Assembly: GCF_000407565.1 (NCBI RefSeq)
Contig: NZ_ASWI01000004.1
Coordinates: 576,001-640,000, forward strand
Source of the DNA: Enterococcus cecorum DSM 20682 = ATCC 43198
Lineage (GTDB): Bacteria; Bacillota; Bacilli; Lactobacillales; Enterococcaceae
Direction: 5' to 3'
DNA length: 64,000 bases
Shown here one piece after another: positions 1 through 8,626 of this stretch. The notes under the pieces were generated by a model. It searched no databases, was not told where the DNA came from, and worked only from the letters and a program-made list of their open reading frames with translations. The translations under genes and the position numbers were made by a program. Position 1 is the stretch's first letter; each line of letters starts with the position of its first letter.

Positions 1-224
1 ATGCTGAAATGAAGTTTAGATTACATTGTTCATTAATGGGGGCCGACCATCACCATCATCATTTTATCTGCAAATATTGTGGTAAAACAAAAGAATTGAA
101 AATGTGTCCGATGGATTTCTTTGAAGAGCAACTAGCTGGTTGTAAAATTGAAGGACATCGTTTTGAAATATATGGCATGTGCGAAGAGTGTAGCAAAATC
201 CGCTTACCTGAGGCTGAAAAATAG
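1..224 (+). CDS. Fur-family metalloregulator, C-terminal part (probably Zur)
   Basis: The reading frame is open from base 3, so the gene begins before the window. What remains is the C-terminal dimerisation and metal-binding domain of a Fur-family repressor. A His run (HHHHHF) is followed by CKYCGK and, later, CEECSK, the two CxxC pairs that hold the structural zinc in this family. The CPMD stretch and the [15 protein letters not shown] ending resemble Zur more than PerR, but the DNA-binding half is missing. Zur would repress zinc uptake genes when zinc is plentiful. The family call is firm and the Zur subtype is inference. The five histidines are native family sequence, not an engineered tag. 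Confidence 0.8.
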   Translation, partial: AEMKFRLHCSLMGADHHHHHFICKYCGKTKELKMCPMDFFEEQLAGCKIEGHRFEIYGMCEECSKIRLPEAEK

Positions 225-256
225 TTGTAAAAGTGATTGAATCTTTCTAAATTCAC

Positions 257-285
257 TTGACATTGGTTTGGAACTTAGCTATAAT
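257..285 (+). promoter_or_regulatory. Vegetative promoter for rpsU
   Basis: TTGACA (257-262), a 17-base spacer and TATAAT (280-285) match the housekeeping sigma factor consensus exactly. It lies in the gap before rpsU and would give a leader of about 75 bases. Confidence 0.9.
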
Positions 286-367
286 TCCAAAAGGACAATG
301 TTTTTTTAAGAAAGTAAATTTCGATAACAAAAACGGTTACTTTTTAAGCTCGGAGGGAGGGATTTAC

Positions 368-544
368 ATGTCAAAAACAGTGGTTCGCAAAAATGAATCT
401 CTTGACGATGCTCTTCGTCGCTTCAAACGTTCCGTGTCTAAAGCTGGTACTTTGCAAGAATCTCGTAAACGTGAATTCTATGAAAAACCAAGTGTTCGAC
501 GCAAGAAAAAATCTGAAGCTGCTAGAAAACGTAAAAAATACTAA
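368..544 (+). CDS. rpsU: 30S ribosomal protein S21
   Basis: This small basic protein of 58 residues joins the 30S subunit near the mRNA exit platform. The opening [19 protein letters not shown] and the Arg/Lys-rich tail ending RKRKKY are diagnostic for bS21. The ATG at 368 is chosen because a strong purine-rich ribosome site (GGAGGGAGGG) lies just before it. A longer frame opening at 257 would start inside the promoter and adds no family residues. It is followed by yqeY, the usual Firmicute pairing. Confidence 0.97.
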   Translation: MSKTVVRKNESLDDALRRFKRSVSKAGTLQESRKREFYEKPSVRRKKKSEAARKRKKY

Positions 545-573
545 TCTAGTGGTAAAGAAATGGAGCTGGTAGT

Positions 574-1020
574 GTGTCACTACTAAGTACTTTGAACGAT
601 GACATGAAGACGGCGATGAAAGCAAAAGATAAAGAAGCTTTGCAAGTGATTCGCATGTTGAAAGCATCGATTCAAAATGAACAAATCAAGGCTGGGCATG
701 AATTAAATGCAGATGAAGAACTTACTGTGTTGTCTCGTGAAATGAAACAACGACGTGATGCTCTTTCTGAATTTGTACAAGCAGGCCGTGAAGATTTAGT
801 TGAAAAAGTTAAAGTTGAGATTGCAATTGTTGAAAAATATTTACCAAAACAATTAACAGAAGAAGAAATTCGCAAAATTGTTTCAGAAGCAATTGAAAAA
901 GTTCAGGCAACTTCTGCAAAAGAGTTTGGTAAGGTTATGGGTGCTGTGATGCCTTTAGTTAAGGGAAAAGCAGACGGTAATCAAGTGAATGCAATTGTTA
1001 AAGAATTGCTGAATAAGTAA
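574..1020 (+). CDS. yqeY: GatB/YqeY domain protein
   Basis: A 148-residue protein of the YqeY family, which resembles the tRNA-binding tail domain of GatB from the glutamyl/aspartyl-tRNA amidotransferase. The opening SLLSTLNDDMKTAMKAKDKEALQVIRMLKA and the late LVKGKADGNQVNAIVKELL are characteristic. The start is GTG at 574 after a weak GGAG. The length is normal for the family. It is probably cotranscribed with rpsU and closed by the hairpin that follows. The cellular role is not settled; a link to translation is inferred from homology and position. Confidence 0.93.
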   Translation: MSLLSTLNDDMKTAMKAKDKEALQVIRMLKASIQNEQIKAGHELNADEELTVLSREMKQRRDALSEFVQAGREDLVEKVKVEIAIVEKYLPKQLTEEEIRKIVSEAIEKVQATSAKEFGKVMGAVMPLVKGKADGNQVNAIVKELLNK

Positions 1021-1035
1021 TACTCAATGTCATTG

Positions 1036-1066
1036 ACAGCTAGAGATAATCTAGCTGTTTTTTATT
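1036..1066 (+). terminator. Rho-independent terminator after yqeY
   Basis: A perfect 9-bp stem (ACAGCTAGA, loop GATAA, TCTAGCTGT) is followed directly by a T-rich run. Confidence 0.9.
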
Positions 1067-1126
1067 TTATTTACATTTTTGGGATAGGGAGTCCAATGGG
1101 GGATTATCGAAATTTTTTTTATTGTA

Positions 1127-1135
1127 TGCTATAAT
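1127..1135 (+). promoter_or_regulatory. Extended -10 promoter for phoH
   Basis: TGCTATAAT has the extended -10 form (TGnTATAAT). No good -35 is visible. It follows the yqeY terminator, so the phoH cluster seems to begin its own transcript here. Confidence 0.65.
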
Positions 1136-1170
1136 TATGGATAATCATGAATTGGATAGGAGGAGTTTGT

Positions 1171-2127
1171 TTGGCAGAGTACAAAAAAACACTAGATTTG
1201 AATTTTGATGACCAAATTGACTTGGGTTTACTTTATGGTACACATGACAAGCATATGCAATTAATTGAGGAACAACTCCCTGTTATTATACGTACCCGTG
1301 GTGAAATGTTACAAATTGAAGGGGAAGAATTAGCTGTTGATGAAGCAAAGTTAGTGATTGATTCTTTGGTTGAATTAATCCGCCGTGGTTTACCGATTCA
1401 TACCCCAGATGTTGTGACAGCGTTGAATATGCTTAGAAGAGGGAATCTTGATGAATTTATTCAACTATATGAACAAGAATTGATTAAAACACGTAAAGGT
1501 CAAGTTGTTCGGGTGAAAAATCGTGGCCAACATCATTATGTAGAGGCTGTGAAAAATCATGATGTTGTTTTTGGTATTGGTCCGGCTGGTACGGGAAAGA
1601 CGTTTCTGGCAGTTGTTTTGGCCGTGCTAGCGCTAAAAAAAGGTGAAGTACAAAGAATTATCTTAACCCGTCCTGCGGTAGAAGCTGGAGAAAGTTTAGG
1701 CTTTTTACCTGGAGACTTAAAAGAAAAAGTGGATCCTTATCTGCGTCCAGTTTATGATGCTTTACACCAAATATTTGGCATTGAACATACTACTCGCTTA
1801 ATTGAACGTGGCGTGATTGAAATCGCGCCATTAGCCTATATGCGTGGTCGAACATTAGATGATGCTTTTGTCATTTTAGATGAAGCACAAAATACGACTA
1901 TTTCACAAATGAAGATGTTTTTAACACGTTTAGGTTTTCATTCAAAAATGATTATAAATGGTGATACTTCACAAATTGATTTACCACGTGGTGTTACAAG
2001 TGGATTATTACATGCACAAAAGACTCTTGCGGAAATTGAGCAGATTCAATTTGTATATTTTGATGCAAGCGATGTGGTTCGTCATCCAATTGTTGCCAAG
2101 ATCATTAAGGCATATGAGCAAAAATAA
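1171..2127 (+). CDS. phoH: PhoH-like ATPase
   Basis: This is a cytoplasmic P-loop ATPase of the PhoH/YbeZ group, 318 residues from the chosen TTG at 1171. That start has GGAGGAG six bases upstream. The in-frame ATG at 1147 would place this ribosome site inside the gene. A Walker A motif (GIGPAGTGKT) and Walker B (AFVILDEAQN) are clear, with TRPAVEAGESLGFLPGD between them. The family partners with YbeY in ribosome and RNA metabolism, and ybeY lies two genes downstream. It is the first gene of a tight run through recO. Confidence 0.93.
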   Translation: MAEYKKTLDLNFDDQIDLGLLYGTHDKHMQLIEEQLPVIIRTRGEMLQIEGEELAVDEAKLVIDSLVELIRRGLPIHTPDVVTALNMLRRGNLDEFIQLYEQELIKTRKGQVVRVKNRGQHHYVEAVKNHDVVFGIGPAGTGKTFLAVVLAVLALKKGEVQRIILTRPAVEAGESLGFLPGDLKEKVDPYLRPVYDALHQIFGIEHTTRLIERGVIEIAPLAYMRGRTLDDAFVILDEAQNTTISQMKMFLTRLGFHSKMIINGDTSQIDLPRGVTSGLLHAQKTLAEIEQIQFVYFDASDVVRHPIVAKIIKAYEQK

Positions 2128-2156
2128 GTCAATTCTTTATCTATGGAGGTGAGGCC

Positions 2157-4358
2157 ATGCTAGTTGAACCGTTTTGGAAAGTCTATCAAAAAATTGGGAA
2201 GTTCTTTTTACCACTTCTATTCTTACTATTCTTCATCTGCTCTTTTTTAGTGATTTTTACAAGTGTGAGGACAAAGAGTATCCATTATTATGAAGGGCAA
2301 GTAGTAGAAGAAAGCATTCGCGCCAATAAAACCATTGAGAATACAGAGGCAACAAAAAAACGTAGACAAATTGCGGCTGAAGCAGTTACCCCTGAATATA
2401 CATTTCAAGAAGATATTGCCAAACAACAATATCAATATGTGAATCGTTTGTTTGAATTGGTAAAAAAAGTTGAAAAAAATGCGCAAGAAAAATATCAAGA
2501 GGCTTTAGATAATCAAAAAGCAGATGATGTTGCGCCAAGTATCTCGGTTACTGATGAAATAGTCGATTTGAAAAAGCATTTTGAATCATTGGATGCTGAT
2601 AGTTTGACCTTTTATCAAAATTTTGACGATACATTTTATAAAGAGCTATTCTCCATTTCAAGCGAGGAGCTAAATGAAATACAGTCTCTAAGTTTAAAAT
2701 ATATTGATCAAGAATTTAAGAAGCAAATTAAAGAAGCAGATGTAACGGCAATTTTAAAAGAATTAAATCAGCAAGTGAATGAACTGAAAACAACTGAAAC
2801 TTCCAAAAATTTAGTGAAGACCATTTTATCTAAAGCAATTGTGCCTAACTCTTTTTTAAATGAGAAAAAAACAGAACAATTACGACAAAAAGCGCGTGAT
2901 GATGTGCAACCCGTGATGATTTATCAAGGGGAAATTATTGTACGTGAAGGTTCACAAATCGATGCCGCTGCAATGGAAAAACTAAAATTATTAGGTTTAA
3001 CCAATCAACGTGGATCAATCTTCCCGATGGTTGCCTTAATTTTGGCTATTGTTTTACAGCTTATTGTGTTATATAGCATTACTCGTCAGGAAAAAGATTT
3101 AAAACGTCGTATTATCAAAATTGTTTTTTATCTTTTAATGATGTTTGTTTCAATTGTTGTTATGAAGACGATTCAAGTAATTCAAGATGAGTCGATATCC
3201 TATTTATCACTCCTTTATCCAGCGATGTTTACCCCATTTGCTGTCAATGTATTGCTTGAACGACGTCTAGCTATTGTCGCAGCTTTATTCCAAGTCATAT
3301 TAGTGAATTTCATTTTCTATGATGCGATTGGGACAAGTGTAGTAACCATTATTGTGATTGCTTATCTATTTGCTGGTTTAATGGGTACGCTGATGAAACG
3401 ACATAATCTATATAACCAAAGACTACAGGCGATGCTTTTAGCTTTAGGCTTTCCGTTCTTTATGAATGTGATTGTTGTTATCATGCAAGGAATGAGCTTT
3501 TCTGATACGAAAACCTATTTAACACTTATTTGTGGCTTTATTGGAAATGTCATTTCACTCTTATTAATGGTCGGCTTATTCCCTTATATTGAACTGTTAG
3601 TCTCTGATGATAGTATGATTGTACTAAATGAGCTAAGTAATCCAAATCATCCATTATTAAAACAACTCCTAGAAGAAGCACCCGGTACGTATCATCACAG
3701 TATGATGGTAGCTAATTTGAGTGCTAATGCTGTGGCTGCGATTAATGGTCGTAGTTTGCTTACGCGAGTTGCTTGTTACTATCATGATATTGGTAAGTTA
3801 AAACATGCGAACTTTTTTGTTGAAAATTTACCACATGGTGCAGAAAATCCCCATAATTTCTTACTCCCTGAAGACAGTAAGCAAATTATTTTTGGCCATG
3901 TCATCGATGGTGCTAAAATATTAGAGCAATATCATATGCCACAAATGGTTATTGACATTTGTAACCAACACCATGGGACTACCTTGATGAAGTTTTTCTA
4001 TGTGAAAGCCAAAGAACGTGATCCTCAAACAAAGGAAAGTGATTATCGTTATCCTGGGCCTAAACCTCAGACTAAGGAGGCTGCCGTTGTAAGTATTGCC
4101 GATAGTTGTGAGGCGGCTGTCCGTGCGATGGATCATCCAAGTAATGAAAAGATTCAAAAATTTGTTCATCAATTAATTGAATCACGAATTTTAGATGGTC
4201 AATTGAACGAATCAGGTGTGACATTAAATGAATTAGCCATTATCGAAAAATCTATTGTTAATGGTTTATGTAGTACGTTCCACTCAAGAATTAAATATCC
4301 TAAGATGGAATCTGAAGCCAAAAGCATGAAAGAAGAACAAGAAAGAAGAGAGAATTAA
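2157..4358 (+). CDS. pgpH: 7TM-HD cyclic-di-AMP phosphodiesterase PgpH
   Basis: A 733-residue membrane protein. It has one N-terminal membrane segment (about residues 16-38), a long extracellular 7TMR-HDED domain, about seven membrane spans (roughly 280-480) and a cytoplasmic HD domain. The HD pair is His543-Asp544 in YYHDIGKLKH, with upstream HHSMMVANLS and downstream GHVIDG and NQHHGT supplying the other metal ligands. Homologues (Listeria PgpH, Bacillus YqfF) hydrolyse cyclic-di-AMP. GGAGGTGAGGCC precedes the ATG. Its stop shares one base with the ybeY start. KtrA, a cyclic-di-AMP-type effector, lies elsewhere in the window. Confidence 0.93.
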   Translation: MLVEPFWKVYQKIGKFFLPLLFLLFFICSFLVIFTSVRTKSIHYYEGQVVEESIRANKTIENTEATKKRRQIAAEAVTPEYTFQEDIAKQQYQYVNRLFELVKKVEKNAQEKYQEALDNQKADDVAPSISVTDEIVDLKKHFESLDADSLTFYQNFDDTFYKELFSISSEELNEIQSLSLKYIDQEFKKQIKEADVTAILKELNQQVNELKTTETSKNLVKTILSKAIVPNSFLNEKKTEQLRQKARDDVQPVMIYQGEIIVREGSQIDAAAMEKLKLLGLTNQRGSIFPMVALILAIVLQLIVLYSITRQEKDLKRRIIKIVFYLLMMFVSIVVMKTIQVIQDESISYLSLLYPAMFTPFAVNVLLERRLAIVAALFQVILVNFIFYDAIGTSVVTIIVIAYLFAGLMGTLMKRHNLYNQRLQAMLLALGFPFFMNVIVVIMQGMSFSDTKTYLTLICGFIGNVISLLLMVGLFPYIELLVSDDSMIVLNELSNPNHPLLKQLLEEAPGTYHHSMMVANLSANAVAAINGRSLLTRVACYYHDIGKLKHANFFVENLPHGAENPHNFLLPEDSKQIIFGHVIDGAKILEQYHMPQMVIDICNQHHGTTLMKFFYVKAKERDPQTKESDYRYPGPKPQTKEAAVVSIADSCEAAVRAMDHPSNEKIQKFVHQLIESRILDGQLNESGVTLNELAIIEKSIVNGLCSTFHSRIKYPKMESEAKSMKEEQERREN

Positions 4359-4837
4359 TGGAGATTACCTTTATTGATGAACAACATTTATTAACAGAGG
4401 AAAAATTAAATGAAATTGCTGATTTATTAGACTTCGCAGGAGATTATTTGAAATTAAGCCCTGATACAGAGATGTCGGTAACCTTCATGAATAATGCAGA
4501 AATTAGAGAAATCAATCGTGATTATCGAAATAAAGATCAAGCTACAGATGTGATTAGTTTCGCTTTAGAAGATGAAGGAGAAGGCGAATTAGCTATCATT
4601 TTTGATGAAGATGAAGCCTTTGATTTACCTAGAAACATTGGTGATATCATGATTTCTGTCGAGCGAGCAAAAGAGCAAGCGCAAGAATATGGACATAGTT
4701 TTGATCGTGAATTAGGGTTTTTAGCGGTGCATGGTTTCTTACATCTCAATGGTTATGATCATATGACTCCAGAAGATGAAAAAGAAATGTTTACTTTACA
4801 AGAGGATATATTGACTGCCTATGGACTTAAAAGATAA
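4358..4837 (+). CDS. ybeY: Endoribonuclease YbeY
   Basis: A single-domain metal-dependent RNase of 159 residues, involved in 16S rRNA 3' end maturation and ribosome quality control. The zinc signature HGFLHLNGYDH is present, with metal ligands His125, His129 and His135. DVISFALEDE is also typical of the family. The start codon uses the last A of the pgpH stop (TAATG), so translation is coupled. The 3' end runs 17 bases into dgkA. Confidence 0.96.
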   Translation: MEITFIDEQHLLTEEKLNEIADLLDFAGDYLKLSPDTEMSVTFMNNAEIREINRDYRNKDQATDVISFALEDEGEGELAIIFDEDEAFDLPRNIGDIMISVERAKEQAQEYGHSFDRELGFLAVHGFLHLNGYDHMTPEDEKEMFTLQEDILTAYGLKR

Positions 4838-5231
4838 AGAAAGAAAAGAAAAAAATATTTCTAAAAATAAGCATTTTATCTATTCCCTTGATTTTGCAAT
4901 TACAGGTTTAAAAACTGCTTTTAAAGATGAACGTAATTTCCGGTTTCACTGTTTTGCTTTAGTGGCTGTTTGTATGTTAGGCGTTGTCATGCGTTTGAGT
5001 GTCATTGAATGGATTTGGATTTTATTGAGTGCCACACTAGTGATTGTAATGGAACTGGTGAATACCTCTTTAGAAAATTTAGTTGATATGATAACTAATT
5101 ACCATTTTCATCCTTTAGGTAAAAAGGTAAAGGATATGGGTGCGGGCCTAGTTTTAGTGCAATCAATTTTTGCATTAATTGTTGGATTATTAATCTTTGG
5201 GCCAAAATTTTATGATTTGATATTTCATTAA
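4821..5231 (+). CDS. dgkA: Undecaprenol/diacylglycerol kinase
   Basis: A small integral membrane kinase of 136 residues. In Gram-positive bacteria this family mostly phosphorylates undecaprenol, recycling the lipid carrier for wall synthesis. After a Lys-rich N-terminus come FAITGLKTAFKDERNFRFH and the conserved VIVMELVNTSLENLVDMI. The KKVKDMGAGLVL segment is followed by a last membrane span. The ATG at 4821 lies inside ybeY, so the two genes overlap and are probably coupled. There is no strong separate ribosome site. Confidence 0.93.
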   Translation: MDLKDKERKEKNISKNKHFIYSLDFAITGLKTAFKDERNFRFHCFALVAVCMLGVVMRLSVIEWIWILLSATLVIVMELVNTSLENLVDMITNYHFHPLGKKVKDMGAGLVLVQSIFALIVGLLIFGPKFYDLIFH

Positions 5232-5249
5232 TGAAGAAAGGAAGTTAGT

Positions 5250-6149
5250 ATGACAATCGAAAAATCTGGCTTTGTGGCGATTGTTGGTCGACCAAATGTA
5301 GGAAAGTCTACCTTATTGAATCGCATTGTTGGTCAAAAAATTGCTATTATGAGTGATAAAGCCCAAACAACAAGAAATAAAATTCAAGGAGTATACACAA
5401 CAGATACGACACAAATTGTATTTATTGACACACCAGGAATTCATAAACCTAAACATCGTCTTGGTGATTATATGGTTGAAGCTGCTTATAGTGCCTTACA
5501 TGAGGTCGAAGTGGTGTTATTCATGGTTGCTGCTGACCAAAAGCGAGGAAAAGGCGATGATATGATTATTGAACGCCTGAAGAAATTAAGTGTTCCAGTT
5601 TATTTGGTCATTAATAAAATTGATAAAATTCATCCTAATGATTTATTAGAACAAATTGATGATTTTAAGGCGCAAATGGATTTTGCACAAATTATTCCAA
5701 TTTCAGCAACGCAAGGAAATAATTTTGAAACTTTAATGTCAGAATTAGAAAAGAGCATGCCATCAGGACCACAATATTTTCCGGAAGATCAAATTACCGA
5801 CCATCCAGAATACTTTGTTGTATCTGAATTAATTCGTGAAAAAATATTACAACTTACTCGTGATGAAGTTCCGCATTCAGTAGCAGTGGTTATTGACTCT
5901 ATGAAGCGTAAACCTGATGAAAAAGTACAAATTCAAGCAACGATTATTATTGAGCGCGACAGTCAAAAAGGTATTATTATCGGTAAAGGTGGCTCCATGT
6001 TGAAGAAAATTGGCACACAAGCTAGAAAAGATATTGAAAAACTGCTTGGAGATAAAGTCTACCTTGAATTATGGGTTAAAGTGCAGAAAGATTGGCGTGA
6101 CAAGCAAGTTTATTTAACTGATTTTGGCTATCGAAAAGAAGATTATTAA
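5250..6149 (+). CDS. era: GTPase Era
   Basis: An essential GTPase of 299 residues that binds the 3' end of 16S rRNA and helps 30S assembly. The G domain carries GRPNVGKST (G1), DTPG (G3) and NKID (G4). The C-terminal KH RNA-binding domain contains the GKGG loop in [21 protein letters not shown] lies ahead of the ATG. The order ybeY-dgkA-era-recO is conserved in Firmicutes. Confidence 0.98.
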   Translation: MTIEKSGFVAIVGRPNVGKSTLLNRIVGQKIAIMSDKAQTTRNKIQGVYTTDTTQIVFIDTPGIHKPKHRLGDYMVEAAYSALHEVEVVLFMVAADQKRGKGDDMIIERLKKLSVPVYLVINKIDKIHPNDLLEQIDDFKAQMDFAQIIPISATQGNNFETLMSELEKSMPSGPQYFPEDQITDHPEYFVVSELIREKILQLTRDEVPHSVAVVIDSMKRKPDEKVQIQATIIIERDSQKGIIIGKGGSMLKKIGTQARKDIEKLLGDKVYLELWVKVQKDWRDKQVYLTDFGYRKEDY

Positions 6150-6161
6150 GAGGGTGAAGTA

Positions 6162-6959
6162 ATGGCCTTAGCAGAGTCAAAAGGGCTGATTCTCTTTACA
6201 AAAAATCATCGTGAAAATGATATGTTGGTTAAAATTTTCACTGAATCAGCAGGTAAGCAGATGTTTTATGCTAAAGGAATCCAACGCAAAAACCAACCTT
6301 TAAAGGCAGCTGTTCAACCTTTTACTCAGGCAGTTTATATTGGAACCTTTAATAGTGAAGATCTTTCATTTTTGAACAGTGCTAAAGATATTCAACCGTT
6401 TTTAAATATTCAACAAGATATCTTTTTGGCTGGTTATGCGACTTATTTATTAAATTTAGCTGATGCAGCTATAGAAGATCGTGTGTACGACCCGAATCTT
6501 TATCATTTTTTAACCCAGTCGCTATTATTTATTGATCAAGGCTATGATGCCGAAATCATTACAAATATTTTTGAAATCCAAATTTTACAACGTTTTGGGG
6601 TATTGTTTGATTGGCAACATTGTGCGATTTGTGGAGAAAGTCATGGAAAGTATGTTTATTCGAGCAAGTACCATGGCATCTTATGCGAAAAACATCAATA
6701 TTTGGATGCGCGTCATTATCCAACTGATTACAAAATGATGCAACTTGTAAGAATTTTTTCGCAAATCCGTTATGAGCAAATTAATCAACTTGATTTAAAG
6801 CCTGAAACAAAACAGCGATTACGACAATTTATTGATTTTTTATACGATGAATATGTGGGTATTCATTTAAAAAGTAAAAAATTTATTGATCAGATGAAAA
6901 ATTGGCAAGATATTTTAATCAAACCAGAAACTAACTCAGCAACAGAGTCAAATGAATGA
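6162..6959 (+). CDS. recO: DNA repair protein RecO
   Basis: A recombination mediator of 265 residues that works with RecF and RecR to load RecA. It has an OB-fold N-terminus (SKGLILFTKNHRENDMLVKIFTE), a helical middle and a C-terminal zinc module. In that module CAICG is visible but the second Cys pair is reduced to a single LCEKH. Start ATG at 6162 follows AGAGGGTGAAGTA. The last codons form the left arm of the terminator. Confidence 0.95.
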   Translation: MALAESKGLILFTKNHRENDMLVKIFTESAGKQMFYAKGIQRKNQPLKAAVQPFTQAVYIGTFNSEDLSFLNSAKDIQPFLNIQQDIFLAGYATYLLNLADAAIEDRVYDPNLYHFLTQSLLFIDQGYDAEIITNIFEIQILQRFGVLFDWQHCAICGESHGKYVYSSKYHGILCEKHQYLDARHYPTDYKMMQLVRIFSQIRYEQINQLDLKPETKQRLRQFIDFLYDEYVGIHLKSKKFIDQMKNWQDILIKPETNSATESNE

Positions 6960-6986
6960 CGACTTTGTTGCTGAGTTTTTTTTTTA
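6935..6986 (+). terminator. Terminator overlapping the end of recO
   Basis: A 15-bp stem (6935-6949 with 6961-6975, one wobble-type mismatch) is followed by about ten T residues. The left arm and the recO stop codon are interleaved. It isolates the recO cluster from the histidine operon. Confidence 0.93.
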
Positions 6987-6987
6987 G

Positions 6988-7008
6988 ATTTTCAATATAA
7001 ATGAAAAT
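6988..7008 (+). promoter_or_regulatory. Palindrome just upstream of the his promoter
   Basis: ATTTTCA, seven bases, then TGAAAAT: a perfect 7-bp inverted repeat ending two bases before the -35 element of the his promoter. A dimeric regulator site is possible. No regulator can be named from the sequence. Confidence 0.4.
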
Positions 7009-7010
7009 CA

Positions 7011-7039
7011 TTGACTATTTATTCATTTAAGTTTAATAT
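7011..7039 (+). promoter_or_regulatory. Promoter of the histidine operon
   Basis: TTGACT (7011-7016), 17-base spacer, TAATAT (7034-7039). The predicted leader to the start codon is only about 40 bases, too short for a T-box or an attenuator. Confidence 0.8.
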
Positions 7040-7087
7040 TACTTTAATAATCATATTCAAATTTTAATGAAAGATAGGAGGGAAAGG

Positions 7088-8626
7088 ATGGAAGAGTATG
7101 TTGATTTTTTATCAATGGAAGAACAAAAATCTATTCAATTAAAGGCGCTTTTTAGTCGACATCATTTCCAGAATTATCGTTTGAGCGCCTTTGAAAGTTA
7201 TGATTTATATGCTAAAAGTCGTGAATTTGCAACGCCTCAATCGGTGATTACCTTTGTAGGTGCTAAAGGTCAAGTAATGGCATTAAAACCAGATATCACT
7301 CTTTCTATCATAAAGAATACTGGAAGTACAGAAGAGAAAAAAGTGTTTTACGATGAAGATGTTTATCGCCATGATTTTCATAATGAAGAATATGTGCGTA
7401 TTCATCAATTAGGTATTGAACATATAGGTCGTTTAACACACACAGATGAACGAGAAATCCTTGAATTAGCTTTGGAAAGTTTAAATATTTTAGGGACCAA
7501 CCGGCTACATTTATCTCATCAAGCATTGGTCGATGAGTTACTTTCATGGTTTGCTGAAGAAAAGAGAACTGCAGTCATTCAAGCAATCAACCAAAAATCA
7601 GTACATGAACTTGAAAGCTATCGATGTGTAGAAAAATTATCGGAGCAACGTTGGCAATTATTAAAAGACTTACTATTCGCAACAACTGCTGACTTTGACA
7701 AAATGCATCAACTTTTCCAAACCACTGCTAGCCAAAAAGCATTGGTGAAATTACAGGAATATTTATCCTATTTTGATTTACATAATTGTTTTGTTGATTT
7801 ATCTATAGCGAGCTCAGAAACTTATTATAGTGGATTGATGTTTACAGGATATTTAAAAGATGTTGCCAAGCCGGTTCTTTTAGGGGGACGATATGACCAA
7901 TTATTAAAAAATCAAGGAATGAATCAATCAGGTATGGGATTTGCCATCTACTTAGATAAAGCCTTTTTATCTGAACGCCAGACAGCAAGTTTACCAATTG
8001 AAAATGAATATCTTAAAATAGCACTACCCAAAGGACGAATGGCCCAAAAAGTGATTGAAATATTTGAAAAATCAGATTTATGTGCAAAAGATACTTTGAA
8101 AGATAATCGTCAACTCATTTTTACGGATGAAGAACACAAATTACAATTTTATTTAGTGAAACCTAGTGATGTGGCCATTTATGTGGAGCATGGTGTGGCT
8201 GATATCGGGGTTGTAGGCAAAGATGTATTGATGGAAAGTCAACCGGATGTACTAGAGCTACTAGATTTAAATTTTGGAAAATGTGTGTTAGCAATCGCTG
8301 GTTTTAAAGATTTTCAGCAAGATTTTAATCGACCATTAAAAGTTGCTACTAAGTATGCGAATCAAACACGCGATTACTTTGCTTCAATTGGGCAGGCTGT
8401 AGAACTAATTTCCTTGCACGGGTCAATTGAAGTTGCACCATTACTTGGTTTAAGCGATGTCATCGTGGATATTGTCGAGACAGGGCGTACCTTAAAGGAA
8501 AATCATTTAGAAGTATTGAAGGTCATTGCTCACTCATCAGCTAGACTCGTTACCAATCAAGCAGCTTATCGTTTCAAACAGGCACAAATGAATGAAATAA
8601 TAAAAAAGGTGGCACAACAACTATGA
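7088..8626 (+). CDS. hisZG: HisZ-HisG fusion: ATP phosphoribosyltransferase
   Basis: This enzyme catalyses the first step of histidine synthesis, joining ATP and PRPP. Residues 1 to about 305 are HisZ, the histidyl-tRNA synthetase-like regulatory subunit, with ALKPDITLSI and the class II motif LLGGRYDQLL. From about residue 308 (LKIALPKGRM) to 512 it is a short-form HisG, including DIGVVGKDVL and the PRPP-site stretch IVDIVETGRTLKENHLEV. Most short-form systems encode the two as separate proteins that assemble into a hetero-octamer. Here one uninterrupted frame carries both. The ATG at 7088 is chosen for its AGGAGGG; the ATG at 7067 precedes that site. Confidence 0.93.
   Translation: MEEYVDFLSMEEQKSIQLKALFSRHHFQNYRLSAFESYDLYAKSREFATPQSVITFVGAKGQVMALKPDITLSIIKNTGSTEEKKVFYDEDVYRHDFHNEEYVRIHQLGIEHIGRLTHTDEREILELALESLNILGTNRLHLSHQALVDELLSWFAEEKRTAVIQAINQKSVHELESYRCVEKLSEQRWQLLKDLLFATTADFDKMHQLFQTTASQKALVKLQEYLSYFDLHNCFVDLSIASSETYYSGLMFTGYLKDVAKPVLLGGRYDQLLKNQGMNQSGMGFAIYLDKAFLSERQTASLPIENEYLKIALPKGRMAQKVIEIFEKSDLCAKDTLKDNRQLIFTDEEHKLQFYLVKPSDVAIYVEHGVADIGVVGKDVLMESQPDVLELLDLNFGKCVLAIAGFKDFQQDFNRPLKVATKYANQTRDYFASIGQAVELISLHGSIEVAPLLGLSDVIVDIVETGRTLKENHLEVLKVIAHSSARLVTNQAAYRFKQAQMNEIIKKVAQQL

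Noticed and set aside
48-62. Run of five histidines that looks like an affinity tag
   Set aside because: It is the native metal-binding stretch of Fur-family proteins, followed by the expected CxxC pairs.
371-667. 98-codon open frame on the minus strand over rpsU and yqeY
   Set aside because: It is antisense to two well-supported genes, lacks a ribosome site and has no family features.
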